A stretch of DNA of 64,000 nucleotides from Paenibacillus sp. BSR1-1 (lineage in GTDB: Bacteria > Bacillota > Bacilli > Bacillales > Cytobacillaceae): assembly GCF_030403775.1 (NCBI RefSeq), contig NZ_JAQMWQ010000001.1, positions 310,001 through 374,000 of the forward strand, in the 5' to 3' direction. The notes under the pieces were generated by a model. It saw nothing but the letters and a program-made list of their open reading frames with translations. It ran no database searches and was not told where the DNA came from. Positions 35,618 to 45,842 of this stretch are shown in pieces. The number at the start of each line of letters is the position of its first letter. Position 1 is the stretch's first letter. The position numbers and the translations under genes were made by a program.

Positions 35618-35778
35618 TTGACTCCTCCTTTTTATTTAAATATTTAGAATATTATTATAATTTATTTTTAGAAAAATGACAAGAAATCTTGGCATTTTAT
35701 TTGTTATTGTTGTCATCACTTTTTGTTCAGTGCTAGAATAGAAGGGCATATATTAACGGATAGTGAGGGGGAATGATG

Positions 35779-36213
35779 ATGGCTGAAAATGCATTTATTA
35801 AACTTGTGCCTTCATCTGCGAAACAAACTATATCTATTGAAGAAGTAAAGGAATTATTTCATTTTTATAAAGACATTACAGCTAAAACAGGTGATCAACT
35901 TAACTGGCAGTATGGAGAATCTGCTTTCCCTTATGAAATAAAGGAAACCGATGAAGGAAAAGGCTCCTGGTTTTATTTATATTCTGACAATGACCGTTAC
36001 CGGGCTATTTTATTGGGGATAGACAAAGAAACCATTCGAGAGGAAAATGGTCAAGAACGAGAACAATCTTACATACAAGTGACCCTTCCTGAACAATCCA
36101 CCTTCGGAGATAAAGGGAAGGCTAATGAATTTTGTAAATTCCTCGCAAAGAAGTTAAAAGGTGAACTGCATCTTTTTAATGAACGAGTAATGTATTATTA
36201 TCCAAGGAAATAA
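35779..36213 (+). CDS. Conserved protein, DUF1885-like
   Basis: 144 residues from the third of three consecutive ATG codons (35773, 35776, 35779); the third is 7 nt from GAGGGGGA. Conserved-looking blocks are AFIKLVPSSAKQTISIEEV and LNWQYGESAFPYEIKE. The family is of unknown function and the DUF1885 label is from memory. The protein is soluble with an alpha/beta composition. It is convergent with a small membrane protein gene across a terminator. Confidence 0.72.
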   Translation: MAENAFIKLVPSSAKQTISIEEVKELFHFYKDITAKTGDQLNWQYGESAFPYEIKETDEGKGSWFYLYSDNDRYRAILLGIDKETIREENGQEREQSYIQVTLPEQSTFGDKGKANEFCKFLAKKLKGELHLFNERVMYYYPRK

Positions 36214-36216
36214 ACA

Positions 36217-36247
36217 ATGAAAGCTCCCTTAAGGGGGCTTTTTTTAA
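36217..36247. terminator. Bidirectional terminator between the 35779 and 36244 genes
   Basis: AAAGCTCCCTT pairs with AAGGGGGCTTT, followed by T residues. Confidence 0.75.
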
Positions 36248-36486
36248 TGGATAAAAAGGGCCATTGTATAGTGAATGGAAGTATAAATAATTAGGCTTAA
36301 GGTTGTAATGAAGAGCGTTTTCCGAGCCGACCTTGTTACTTGATTGCCAATTAAATATGCTAAATAAAAAAATACAAAGAACATAATAACCTTATAAATT
36401 AGTTGATCATGTTTTGATAACCATTCAATAAAGGTATATCCACTCCAAATGATAAATTGCAGCATCATGACAATATAGACCCTCAT
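36244..36486 (-). CDS. Hypothetical small membrane protein
   Basis: 80 residues with three hydrophobic segments (about 3-19, 30-50, 58-78). No charged residues suggest an enzyme; the loop WLSKHDQLIYK is between the first two helices. ATG 36486 follows GGTGATAAAT and is preferred to GTG 36498, which overlaps that site. I do not recognise the family. It is transcribed away from pdhD's end with a repeat and terminator upstream. Confidence 0.6.
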   Translation of the reverse strand: MRVYIVMMLQFIIWSGYTFIEWLSKHDQLIYKVIMFFVFFYLAYLIGNQVTRSARKTLFITTLSLIIYTSIHYTMALFIH

Positions 36487-36537
36487 ATTTATCACCACTC
36501 AAAATGCATTTATCTATATACTTATTCGCTAAAAAAA

Positions 36538-36580
36538 AATAAAGTCCTTTCCCTTATGACAAGGAAAAGGACTTTATTTT
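36538..36580 (-). terminator. Terminator downstream of pdhD and the repeat
   Basis: AAAGTCCTTTTCC-type arms (here on the - strand AAAGTCCTTTTCC with GGGAAAGGACTTT) form a 12-13 bp stem, followed by T residues. It lies 170 bp beyond the pdhD stop, with the GC-rich repeat in between. Confidence 0.7.
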
Positions 36581-36595
36581 ACTGTATCAAACTTG

Positions 36596-36729
36596 CTTGT
36601 TAATTTCAGCTACAGGCGCTTCGCTTTCCGCGGGCGGGTCGAGGAGCCTCCTCGGCGCAAAGCGCCTGCGGTGTCTCCCCTGACCCGTACTCCCGCAGGA
36701 GTCTCGCGCCTTCCGCTCCAATTAACAAG
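36596..36729 (+). repeat. GC-rich dispersed repeat, copy 4
   Basis: 134 bp with perfect 10-bp ends CTTGTTAATT and AATTAACAAG and the shared core CAGGCGCTTCGCTTTCCGCG. The ends differ from other copies but remain complementary to each other. It occupies the 3' flank of pdhD. Confidence 0.85.
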
Positions 36730-36748
36730 GTTCCTTTTACAAGGTCTA

Positions 36749-38164
36749 TTACTTCATAATATGGATTGGGCTTCCTAGTGCAACCTCAGCTGCTTCCATT
36801 GTTATTTCACCAAGAGTTGGATGCGCATGAATGGTCATAGCAAGGTCTTCAGCAGTCATTCCTGCTTCAATTGCCAGACCAAGCTCGGCAATCATATCTG
36901 ACGCACTTGCACCAGCAATTTGTGCACCAATAACTAAACCGTCTTCTTTACGGGTAATTAATTTTAAGAAACCATCACTGCTGTCAAGAGATAGGGCACG
37001 GCCATTTGCTGCAAATGGAAATTTAGCAGAAATTACTTCAATGCCTTCCTCTTTTGCCTGTGATTCTGTGTATCCAACAGAAGCCAACTCTGGCTCAGAG
37101 AAAACAACGGCCGGAATTCCTAAATAATCAATTTCGGAAGGGTGGCCGGCAATCGCTTCAGCCGCAATTTTTGCTTCATAGGATGCCTTATGTGCTAGTT
37201 GAGGTCCAGCAACAACATCACCAATCGCATAGATATTACTAATATTTGTCCGGCATTGCTTGTCAATTTCAATAAGACCGCGGTCAGATAATTTTACACC
37301 AACTTGTTCAAGTCCCATTTCATCCGTGTTAGGACGACGCCCAACCATGACAAAAACGTAATCAGCTTCAATTTTCTTTTCTTCACCTTTTGTTTCAAAA
37401 GTGACAACCACACCCGTTTCAGTTTCTTCTACACCCTTTGCTAACGCTTTTGTATAGAATTCCGCGCCTTTTTTCTTCATGGTGCGCTTTACAAGTGCTG
37501 CCATTTGCTTATCAAATGTGCCAACACCTAGAATTTCCTCAGCACCTTCTAGTATTGTTACTTGACTGCCAAAGTTTGCATAAGCTCCACCGAGTTCAAT
37601 TCCAATGACACCGCCGCCAATGACAACGATTTTTTCTGGAATTTCATTTAAATTTAAAGCACCCGTTGAGTTAAGAATACGTTTTGAATATTTAAATGCT
37701 GGCAGTTCAATAGGACGGGAGCCAGTTGCAATAATCGCATTCTTAAAGGTATATGTTTGAGCTGAATCTTCATTAATAACCCGTAGTGTATTGGCATCAA
37801 CAAAATACGCTTCACCACGAACAATGTCAGCCTTATTTCCTTTTAATAGTCCTTCTACACCGCCAGTTAACTTATTCACGATTCCAGCTTTAAATTCTTG
37901 AACCTTTGTAAAATCAACTTTTACATTTTCAGCAGTAATACCAAAGCCTTCTGAATGTTTGGCTGTTTCATAACGATGTCCTGCTGCTATTAAAGCTTTA
38001 GAAGGAATACATCCTACATTCAGGCATACACCGCCGACATATTCTTTTTCAACTATCGTTACTTTTTGTCCCAGCTGAGCAGCACGAATGGCTGCAACAT
38101 ATCCTCCAGGACCTGCTCCAATGACTATAGTATCTGTTTCAATCGGGAAATCTCCAACTACCAT
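36749..38164 (-). CDS. pdhD: Dihydrolipoyl dehydrogenase, pyruvate dehydrogenase E3
   Basis: 471 residues. It reoxidises dihydrolipoyl groups on E2, passing electrons to NAD+ through FAD. FAD site [17 protein letters not shown], redox-active disulfide [17 protein letters not shown] site [19 protein letters not shown], and the C-terminal catalytic HAHPTLGE with its His-Glu pair are all intact. The N-terminus [12 protein letters not shown] matches B. subtilis PdhD. It is last of pdhABCD, 3 bp after pdhC. The same subunit may also serve 2-oxoglutarate dehydrogenase. Confidence 0.97.
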   Translation of the reverse strand: MVVGDFPIETDTIVIGAGPGGYVAAIRAAQLGQKVTIVEKEYVGGVCLNVGCIPSKALIAAGHRYETAKHSEGFGITAENVKVDFTKVQEFKAGIVNKLTGGVEGLLKGNKADIVRGEAYFVDANTLRVINEDSAQTYTFKNAIIATGSRPIELPAFKYSKRILNSTGALNLNEIPEKIVVIGGGVIGIELGGAYANFGSQVTILEGAEEILGVGTFDKQMAALVKRTMKKKGAEFYTKALAKGVEETETGVVVTFETKGEEKKIEADYVFVMVGRRPNTDEMGLEQVGVKLSDRGLIEIDKQCRTNISNIYAIGDVVAGPQLAHKASYEAKIAAEAIAGHPSEIDYLGIPAVVFSEPELASVGYTESQAKEEGIEVISAKFPFAANGRALSLDSSDGFLKLITRKEDGLVIGAQIAGASASDMIAELGLAIEAGMTAEDLAMTIHAHPTLGEITMEAAEVALGSPIHIMK

Positions 38165-38167
38165 TTA

Positions 38168-39523
38168 TTACGCCTCCATTAACAATAGTTCAGGATCGTT
38201 CAACAATCGCTTGATGTGATTTAATGCATTCTGTGCAGTTGCACCGTCAATCATACGGTGATCGAAACTTAATGAAAGTGCCAATACCGGAGCAGCGACA
38301 ATTTCACCGTCTCTTACAATTGGTTTTTCAGCAATTCTGCCTACACCCAAAATCGCTACTTCAGGATGGTTGATTACCGGAGTAAACCATTGTCCACCTG
38401 CAGAGCCAATATTGGAAATTGTACATGAAGCACCCTTCATTTCATTCGGTGCAAGCTTACCATCACGTGCTTTTGTAGCCAGTTCATTTATGTCATTAGA
38501 AATTGAGAAAACTGACTTTCGATCAGCATCTTTTACAACTGGAACTAATAAGCCTTTTTCTGTATCAGCAGCAATTCCAATATTGTAGTAATGCTTATGA
38601 ATAATTTCACTTGTTGCATCATCTAGAGATGTATTAAGTGCAGGGAATTCACGTAGTGCACTTGTTAATGCTTTTACGATGTACGGCAAGAAAGTCAGCT
38701 TGATGCCTTTTGCAGCAGCAACTTCTTTGAATTTCTTACGATGTGATACTAGTTTTGTAACATCCACTTCATCCATTAAAGTTACATGTGGAGCAGTATG
38801 CTTGGAATTCACCATTGCTTTCGCAATTGCTTTACGAATTCCGCTCATTTTTTCACGAGTTTCAGGGTATTCTCCCTGTGGAATTGGAGCAGCTGCTTTT
38901 GGAGCTTCTGCTGCCTGAGTTTCTGCTTGAACAGGAGCTGCTAAGTCAGCTTGTGGTGCTGCTGCTTGTGCGCCGCCAGATAAGAATGCATCAATATCAG
39001 CTTTCATAATCCGGCCATTTTTTCCTGTTCCTGCAACTAAAGCAATTTCCACACCCTTATCGCGTGCATATTTTCGAACAGATGGCATCGCAATGATACG
39101 GCGGTTTGGATCAACTTCTGCCTGAGGCTGAGCAGCTACTGGTGCCTGAGCAGGAACAGCTTCTGTCTTTGCTTCTGGGGCAGGTGTTGGTGCTGCTGGT
39201 GCTGCCGGTGTTTCCGCCGGAGCAGGAGCTTCGTCACCATGATCGCCCTTAAATTGTAAATTTTCATATCCTGGTGCATCAAAGGTTACAAGGACCTGGC
39301 CAACAGTTGCTACAGTTCCCTCTCCAACTAATACTTCTAAAACAGTTCCTTCTACCGGCGAAGGTATTTCAACGACTGCTTTATCATTTTGGATTTCACA
39401 AAGAACATCATCTTCCTGAACTTTATCGCCTGGTTTGATGAACCATTTGACAATTTCACCTTCGTGAATACCCTCACCAATGTCAGGCATTTTAAATTGA
39501 AATGTGGTTGCGGTTGCGCTCAC
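38168..39523 (-). CDS. pdhC: Dihydrolipoyllysine acetyltransferase, pyruvate dehydrogenase E2
   Basis: 451 residues. Lipoyl domain (about 8-85) with the lipoylated lysine in [12 protein letters not shown]; an Ala/Pro-rich linker (about 95-135); peripheral subunit-binding domain (about 140-180, [18 protein letters not shown]); a second Ala/Gln-rich linker; catalytic core (about 220-451) ending in [10 protein letters not shown], the HxxxDG active site. It forms the complex core and makes acetyl-CoA. GTG 39523 follows GGAGGATGAATCC. The linkers are longer than in many homologues but typical in composition. Confidence 0.96.
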   Translation of the reverse strand: MSATATTFQFKMPDIGEGIHEGEIVKWFIKPGDKVQEDDVLCEIQNDKAVVEIPSPVEGTVLEVLVGEGTVATVGQVLVTFDAPGYENLQFKGDHGDEAPAPAETPAAPAAPTPAPEAKTEAVPAQAPVAAQPQAEVDPNRRIIAMPSVRKYARDKGVEIALVAGTGKNGRIMKADIDAFLSGGAQAAAPQADLAAPVQAETQAAEAPKAAAPIPQGEYPETREKMSGIRKAIAKAMVNSKHTAPHVTLMDEVDVTKLVSHRKKFKEVAAAKGIKLTFLPYIVKALTSALREFPALNTSLDDATSEIIHKHYYNIGIAADTEKGLLVPVVKDADRKSVFSISNDINELATKARDGKLAPNEMKGASCTISNIGSAGGQWFTPVINHPEVAILGVGRIAEKPIVRDGEIVAAPVLALSLSFDHRMIDGATAQNALNHIKRLLNDPELLLMEA

Positions 39524-39567
39524 TTGGATTCATCCTCCTATTTTAATTAGATTTCTGTATAAAAGAA

Positions 39568-40545
39568 TTAGAATGATAATACTTTTTTCGCTGTCTCAAT
39601 AACGTCTTTATAATTTGGCAGCCAAACAGATTCTGCTTGAGAGAAAGGATAAATCGTATCCGCTGCAGCAACACGTAATACAGGAGCTTCTAAGCTTAAA
39701 ATAGCTCGATCATTGATTTCGGCAACCACGTTTGCTGCTACCCCCGCTTGCTTTTGTGCTTCTTGAACTACAATTGCCCGTCCTGTTTTTTCAACTGACG
39801 CAATAATAGTGTCAATATCAAGCGGACTAATTGTTCTTAGGTCAATAACTTCGACGGAATGTCCCTCTTTTGCTAATTCGTCCGCTGCCTTTAATGATTC
39901 ATGAACCATAGCTCCGTAGGTAATAATGGATAGGTCTGTACCTTCACGCTTAACATCAGCTTTCCCAAGAGGAATAGTATATTCTTCTTCAGGAACCTCT
40001 TGGCGGAATGCACGATATAATTTTAAATGCTCAAGGAAAATGACTGGGTCATTATCACGGATGGCAGACAACAATAATCCTTTAGCATCATATGGTGTAG
40101 ATGGAACAACGACTTTTAAACCAGGAGTTTGTGCCATTAAACCTTCTAAACTGTCTGAATGAAGCTCAGGTGTATGAACACCCCCGCCAAATGGAGAACG
40201 AACAGTTATTGGCATATTATAGCGGCCGCCGGAACGGTAGCGCATACGAGACATTTGACCAGCAATGGAATCCATAACTTCAAAAACGAATCCAAAGAAT
40301 TGAATTTCAGGTATTGGACGGAATCCAGTCAGAGCCAAACCAATCGCCAATCCTCCAATTCCCGATTCAGCAAGAGGGGTGTCAAACACACGGTCCTCTG
40401 TAAATTCTTTTTGTAAGCCTTCAGTTGCACGGAATACACCGCCGTTTACACCAACGTCTTCACCGAAAACCAATGTATTTGGATCATTCCGAAGCTCTGT
40501 ACGCAGTGCATCGGTAATAGCTTGAATCATTGTCATTTGAGCCAT
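39568..40545 (-). CDS. pdhB: Pyruvate dehydrogenase E1 component, beta subunit
   Basis: 325 residues, TPP-dependent transketolase-like pyrimidine and C-terminal domains. Characteristic blocks are [38 protein letters not shown] and [20 protein letters not shown]. With PdhA it decarboxylates pyruvate and reductively acetylates the E2 lipoyl group. It begins 3 bp after pdhA and is separated from pdhC by 44 bp. Length equals the B. subtilis protein. Confidence 0.97.
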   Translation of the reverse strand: MAQMTMIQAITDALRTELRNDPNTLVFGEDVGVNGGVFRATEGLQKEFTEDRVFDTPLAESGIGGLAIGLALTGFRPIPEIQFFGFVFEVMDSIAGQMSRMRYRSGGRYNMPITVRSPFGGGVHTPELHSDSLEGLMAQTPGLKVVVPSTPYDAKGLLLSAIRDNDPVIFLEHLKLYRAFRQEVPEEEYTIPLGKADVKREGTDLSIITYGAMVHESLKAADELAKEGHSVEVIDLRTISPLDIDTIIASVEKTGRAIVVQEAQKQAGVAANVVAEINDRAILSLEAPVLRVAAADTIYPFSQAESVWLPNYKDVIETAKKVLSF

Positions 40546-40548
40546 GAC

Positions 40549-41682
<1,134 letters not shown>

Positions 41683-42006
41683 CTAATCAAAAGATAAAAT
41701 AAAAATAAAATCCACTAAGTTAGATTACCCCAAAAACACGAATAAAAGCCTGATGTGCATTTTACATCATTTTTTTATTCTCTAACATCTTATTCTGTAT
41801 TAGTTTTTTATGTAACTACAATGATACAACAACTCAACCCATATTCGAGTTTACACCATTCATTTAAACGCGTCAAATCCTTTGCATAATAATTTTTCAC
41901 CATAAAGATAATGCTAATTACAATCGTTCCAACCACAACTGTACTAATATATTTTTATTACTGTTATATAAAATTCCACCATTTTGAACTGTGTTATAAT
42001 ATAGAA

Positions 42007-42030
42007 AAAAATCGGCCATGGCCGATTTAA
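42007..42030 (-). terminator. Terminator after ykyA
   Basis: AAATCGGCCATGGCCGATTT is a perfect palindrome, followed on the - strand by seven T residues. Confidence 0.8.
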
Positions 42031-42042
42031 AGAATGAAAAGG

Positions 42043-42702
42043 TTATTTTGTTATTAATTCTGCCTTTTTATAAAAGGCAAGTTTCTTGTCATTATATTGT
42101 TCCGTTAACTTATTAAAATTTTCATTGGCCTCAAAAACTTTTTTATAAGAATCATTTAGCTTTACTACCTGCCCTTCTAAATCTTCGAGCTGCAGGTTCT
42201 TATTCTTAAACATTTCATACAATTGCTGGTCATTTTTTAATGCCTCCGTATAGGCAGTGTAAAGCACATCATGGGCCTGGTACCTTTCCATCATAATATC
42301 ATAAAGTTCATTTGCTAATTTTTTTAGTGACGGATCATCAAGCTGTTCTTTTGTTACAGCTATTTTTTTAAATTCTTTTTCAGATTCCTTAATGCTTTTT
42401 GTTTCTTTTTCCATATGCTCTTGACGTTGAGCTGCGAGGTCCAGCGCTTCATCTGAAAGCTTAACTATCTCGTCATATTCCTTCATTCCAAGACCGATTA
42501 TTTGGTCATATAAACCTTTTTCTTTCTTCTCTAATGTTACAAGTGGTTCTTGCTGCTCTTCGAATACCTTTTCTTTAGCTGCCACATTTTCTAGAGTTTC
42601 ATACATTTTTTCGAGTGAAGACTTTTTATTATTACATCCAGTTAAAATTACAAAGGCAGCTAAAAAAAATAAAACTAACCTTTTTTTTCTGGTAAAAAAC
42701 AT
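42043..42702 (-). CDS. ykyA: YkyA family lipoprotein
   Basis: 219 residues. Signal peptide with lipobox ILTGC (Cys23), then an almost entirely helical, charged domain with several heptad-like stretches (ETKSIKESEKEFKKIAVTK) forming a predicted coiled coil outside the membrane. The family is annotated as putative cell-wall-binding lipoprotein; biochemical role unknown. It lies upstream of pdhA in the same orientation, as in B. subtilis. ATG 42702 follows AGGAGGTTCATAA. Confidence 0.88.
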   Translation of the reverse strand: MFFTRKKRLVLFFLAAFVILTGCNNKKSSLEKMYETLENVAAKEKVFEEQQEPLVTLEKKEKGLYDQIIGLGMKEYDEIVKLSDEALDLAAQRQEHMEKETKSIKESEKEFKKIAVTKEQLDDPSLKKLANELYDIMMERYQAHDVLYTAYTEALKNDQQLYEMFKNKNLQLEDLEGQVVKLNDSYKKVFEANENFNKLTEQYNDKKLAFYKKAELITK

Positions 42703-42860
42703 TTATGAACCTCCTATCTATAACATTTCTTACTATATCTGTACTTTATTGGTTTGACAATATACATAGATGTTTTTGGTAATCAATTGTTAACATTTTA
42801 TACATTGTTTGATAGACTATTGTTGCACTTAATTACATTTAAATTCAGGAGTGAATGTTC

Positions 42861-43415
42861 ATGTTAACGATGGAGGATATCATTCGGGATGGCCATCCTA
42901 CTCTTAGAAAAGTGGCTGCAGAAGTACAAATGCCGCCATCAGAAGAGGATACACAAATTTTACGAAGCTTATTAGAATACGTAATTAACAGCCAAAATCC
43001 CGAAATCGCGTACCAATATGGCCTGCGTCCAGGAATTGGGTTAGCTGCCCCTCAGATTAATGTATCTAAACGAATGATTGCGGTCCATTTAACGGATGAA
43101 AAGGGGGTTCATTACAGTTATGCCTTGTTTAATCCGAAAATTATCAGTCACTCTGTAGAAATGGCTTATTTAACTTCAGGTGAAGGCTGTCTTTCCGTGG
43201 ACGAAGCCATACCAGGTTATGTTCCGAGATATGCGCGAATCACAGTTAAAGGAATAAACCTTAATGGCGAAGAGGTAAAGCTTCGTTTAAAAGGTCTGCC
43301 TGCTATTTGCTTTCAACATGAAATTGATCATTTAAATGGTGTCATGTTTTATGATCATATTGATAAACAAGAACCATTAAAAGAGATCCAAGGAGCAATC
43401 CCAATCGAAAGATAA
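42861..43415 (+). CDS. def: Peptide deformylase (DefB type)
   Basis: 184 residues, length and sequence of the type 2 deformylase YkrB of B. subtilis. All three active-site motifs are present: [17 protein letters not shown] and HEIDHLNG, which bind Fe2+ and activate water. It removes the formyl group from nascent protein N-termini. I chose ATG 42861, 7 nt after AGGAGTG; the ATG at 42855 is 1 nt from that site and not usable. Monocistronic, convergent with the HAD gene. Confidence 0.96.
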   Translation: MLTMEDIIRDGHPTLRKVAAEVQMPPSEEDTQILRSLLEYVINSQNPEIAYQYGLRPGIGLAAPQINVSKRMIAVHLTDEKGVHYSYALFNPKIISHSVEMAYLTSGEGCLSVDEAIPGYVPRYARITVKGINLNGEEVKLRLKGLPAICFQHEIDHLNGVMFYDHIDKQEPLKEIQGAIPIER

Positions 43416-43445
43416 AGAAACTCGCCAAATGGCGAGTTTTTTTAA
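43416..43445. terminator. Bidirectional terminator between def and the HAD gene
   Basis: AAACTCGCC pairs with GGCGAGTTT around AAAT, followed by T residues. Confidence 0.85.
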
Positions 43446-44212
43446 ATGAGCTGCAATTCTTTTAATCCATTCCAAATACCATTGTTGGAGACATCAGTTG
43501 TGATTAAGTCGGCATGTTGTTTTGCTTCTGGAACACCATTGCCCATCGCTACACCTGTCCCTACTTCCTTCAGCATTTCTAAATCGTTTAAGCCATCGCC
43601 AAAAGCATATACATCCTTTAGTTCAAACCCTAGTTGATCAATCATTTTTTTAATGCCTTCGGCTTTTGAGCCGCCTTTTGGCAGGATATCAACAGAATAA
43701 GGATGCCATCTAATAAAATCAAAATCTGGGAATGCATCTAAGTAAATATGTTCATCTTGGCTCTCACAAAAAAGCAGCGACTGATACAATTTTCGATTCA
43801 CATAAAAATGCGAATCCTCGTCCGGATGTAAAAAATTTAGGCTTCCTAAACTAGTTTCAATGAATGGATGATGTTTTACACTCGACTTCATCGTTTTTTC
43901 TGTCATAAATACTAAAGGGTGCTTATTGATTTGTGCTTTTTGATAAAGTTTTTCCATCCCGCTTTCATTCAATGGATTCTCGTATATCGCCTTTTTTTCA
44001 AAGACCACATATTGACCATTGAAGCTTACAAAGGAATCTATATCAAGCTCCTCACGCAGCCCTTCGAACATGAAAGGAGCCCTTCCTGTAGCAATTGCGA
44101 CAAAAACTCCATTTTCCTTTAGTAATTGAATGGCATTTTTCGTGCTGATCGGAAGTTTCTTTTCATGATCAAGTAATGTCCCATCGATATCAAAAAAGAC
44201 AATTTTTTTCAT
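43442..44212 (-). CDS. ykrA: Cof-type HAD-IIB family hydrolase (YkrA)
   Basis: 256 residues. HAD motif I is FFDIDGTLLDHEKK, motif II AIATGRAPF, motif III lysine in KGGSKAEGI, motif IV FGDGLNDLEML; a type IIB cap lies between about 85 and 185. Such phosphatases act on sugar phosphates or flavin nucleotides; the substrate is unknown. It corresponds to B. subtilis YkrA next to the deformylase. ATG 44212 follows AAAGGAGATATGG. It starts 26 bp after the DMT transporter gene, so they may share a transcript. Confidence 0.88.
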   Translation of the reverse strand: MKKIVFFDIDGTLLDHEKKLPISTKNAIQLLKENGVFVAIATGRAPFMFEGLREELDIDSFVSFNGQYVVFEKKAIYENPLNESGMEKLYQKAQINKHPLVFMTEKTMKSSVKHHPFIETSLGSLNFLHPDEDSHFYVNRKLYQSLLFCESQDEHIYLDAFPDFDFIRWHPYSVDILPKGGSKAEGIKKMIDQLGFELKDVYAFGDGLNDLEMLKEVGTGVAMGNGVPEAKQHADLITTDVSNNGIWNGLKELQLI

Positions 44213-44238
44213 ATTCCATATCTCCTTTAATCAAACAC

Positions 44239-45135
44239 TTATGCTGCATGTGTAACACTTGATTTATCTTTTGGTTTGATAGAGGCAATATAAACGCCAA
44301 TAAAAATCACTGCTAAGCCAATAATCATTGATAAGTGAATATTCTCTTTTAAAAGCATTGCTCCCCAAAAAACAGCAGAAATTGGTACTAGATAGGTAAC
44401 AAGTGAAGCAAATTCAGGACTTCCCTTTTTAACCAGATAATAAAACAATAAATAAGCGATCCCCGAACCAAGTGCCCCTAGGCCAATAAAAGGGCCCACC
44501 GTTTCTGTAGTAATAAAAGAAGAAATAAATCTTGGATTAGTAGACCAAACAATAATAAAGCCCATTATAGTGGAAATTAATAGCGTAAAGAATGAAGTTT
44601 CCAACACCGATAATTCGGTTAAATGTTTTTTTGTTAAGTGTGATGCCAATCCATAACAAAAAGTGGCACCGGTCATTAGCAAAATCCCAGTTAAATTACC
44701 TGAATAGAGATCACCTAATTTGACATCAGATAAAATAAAAATCCCTATAAAGCCAACGAAAATTCCAATCCATTGACTTTTCCTTAACGAAGAAGAAAAG
44801 AAGATAAAACCAATAATTAATGTCCAAATTGGTGTTGTTGCATTAATAATTGAGGCCATACTTGAGGTGAGCTTCGTTTCACTTGAACAAATTAACAACC
44901 ATGGAAGCACGTTATTTGTCATGGCAATCAGGATCAGCTTAAACCAAGGTAGTTTCTTAAGGATTATTTTTTTCTTTTGCACAATAATGATAGCAAAAAG
45001 GATTATCGTTCCAAAAAGGCAACGGCCAAATACAATTGAAGCAGGTCCCATAGAAGTTAATAGAACTTTAATAAATAAAAAGGATGTGCCCCAAATAAGG
45101 CTTAATCCAATCAAAGCAGTAAATAATTTCCCCAT
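44239..45135 (-). CDS. DMT family (EamA) membrane transporter
   Basis: 298 residues with ten transmembrane helices arranged as two EamA repeats (about 5-135 and 150-285). The first repeat has IWGTSFLFIKVLLTSMGP and FGRCLFGTIILF, the second GLGALGSGIAYLLFYYLVKKGSPEFASL. It probably exports or imports a small metabolite; the substrate cannot be inferred. ATG 45135 follows an AAGGGGAATGG site. Divergent from the small peptide gene. Similar transporters are common in Bacillus, and no B. subtilis symbol is claimed. Confidence 0.87.
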   Translation of the reverse strand: MGKLFTALIGLSLIWGTSFLFIKVLLTSMGPASIVFGRCLFGTIILFAIIIVQKKKIILKKLPWFKLILIAMTNNVLPWLLICSSETKLTSSMASIINATTPIWTLIIGFIFFSSSLRKSQWIGIFVGFIGIFILSDVKLGDLYSGNLTGILLMTGATFCYGLASHLTKKHLTELSVLETSFFTLLISTIMGFIIVWSTNPRFISSFITTETVGPFIGLGALGSGIAYLLFYYLVKKGSPEFASLVTYLVPISAVFWGAMLLKENIHLSMIIGLAVIFIGVYIASIKPKDKSSVTHAA

Positions 45136-45379
45136 TCCCCTTAATTCCTTTTCCTTTTATCTCTTTTATTTATTCCTTAAAAACACTAAACCTTCTCAGA
45201 GTAAATGTCAATTTGTTTCAACTTTAGCAATTCCATGTTTAACCATGAAAGAATCAGCATTTTCATCATATAATAATAGTAAAAAAAACTATCATTTAAA
45301 AAAATTTCAATTATCTGCCATAGCTTGCTTTACTTTGGACAAGGAATGTTTAAAATAAGAATTAAGGAGATGATCCACT

Positions 45380-45451
45380 ATGTTAAAGAAGCTAAGAAAA
45401 AAGCTTTTAAAACAGTGGAAAGATTTGCTGCGAAAAAAATCCATTGCCTAA
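45380..45451 (+). CDS. Candidate 23-residue cationic amphipathic peptide
   Basis: MLKKLRKKLLKQWKDLLRKK plus SIA: ten Lys/Arg, one Asp, and Leu/Trp at positions 2, 5, 9, 10, 13, 16 and 17, spaced to make one hydrophobic face of a helix. The ATG is preceded by AAGGAGATGATCC, a nearly ideal ribosome binding site at 8 nt. A weak promoter candidate (TTTACT, 16 nt, TAAAAT) lies upstream and a GAGCCCTTC/GAAGGGCTC hairpin follows 10 nt after the stop. Short basic peptides such as the Fbp proteins exist in Bacillus, but I do not recognise this one. Function unknown. Confidence 0.6.
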   Translation: MLKKLRKKLLKQWKDLLRKKSIA

Positions 45452-45460
45452 ATTTTTTTT

Positions 45461-45490
45461 GAGCCCTTCTAACTTGCGAAGGGCTCCTTC
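45461..45490 (+). terminator. Hairpin after the small peptide gene
   Basis: GAGCCCTTC pairs with GAAGGGCTC around TAACTTGC. The T run lies before the hairpin and only a loose T-rich stretch follows, so terminator strength is uncertain. Confidence 0.5.
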
Positions 45491-45587
45491 ATTATTGTAA
45501 ATTGTAAAAACAGATTCTTTTATTACATACTTTTCATAATAGTCCATTGCTTTCTAAGAAAATAATGAAAAAGATGAAAATGTTTTA

Positions 45588-45593
45588 TATAAT
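45588..45593 (+). promoter_or_regulatory. Probable -10 box of the rpoY-rnjA operon
   Basis: A perfect TATAAT lies 37 bp before rpoY; ATGAAA at 45565-45570, 17 nt upstream, is a weak -35 match. Confidence 0.45.
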
Positions 45594-45629
45594 AGAAAAA
45601 GTTATGATTTAGTGAGGAGCGATTTTGTT

Positions 45630-45839
45630 ATGCTATTTAAAGTTTACTACCAGGAAAGCATTAAAGAAGTCCCAGTCAGAGAGAATACAAAAACTCTCTA
45701 TATTGAGGGAGAATCCGTACGTGACGTTCGTACAAAAATTGCCGACCGCGGCTATAATGTTGAATTTGTACAAGAAGTTAAAGGCGCCTATTTAGAATAT
45801 GAAAAACAAAATGAAGATTTTAAAGTATTGGAGATATAA
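45630..45839 (+). CDS. rpoY: RNA polymerase epsilon subunit RpoY
   Basis: 69 residues, the length of B. subtilis RpoY (YkzG, DUF1447). Typical blocks are [20 protein letters not shown] and [20 protein letters not shown]. It binds the RNA polymerase core in Gram-positive bacteria. ATG 45630 follows GAGGAG; an upstream in-frame start at 45612 overlaps that site. It lies 3 bp before rnjA, so the two form an operon, as in B. subtilis. Confidence 0.95.
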   Translation: MLFKVYYQESIKEVPVRENTKTLYIEGESVRDVRTKIADRGYNVEFVQEVKGAYLEYEKQNEDFKVLEI

Positions 45840-45842
45840 TTT

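Noticed and set aside
35779..36213. Frameshift or double start in the DUF1885-like gene because of ATGATGATG
   Set aside because: The three ATG codons are in one frame and only shift the N-terminus by two residues; the third has the best spacing.
38940..39230. Ala/Pro/Gln-rich tracts in pdhC as a possible assembly artefact
   Set aside because: Flexible Ala/Pro-rich linkers between lipoyl, binding and catalytic domains are normal in E2 proteins.
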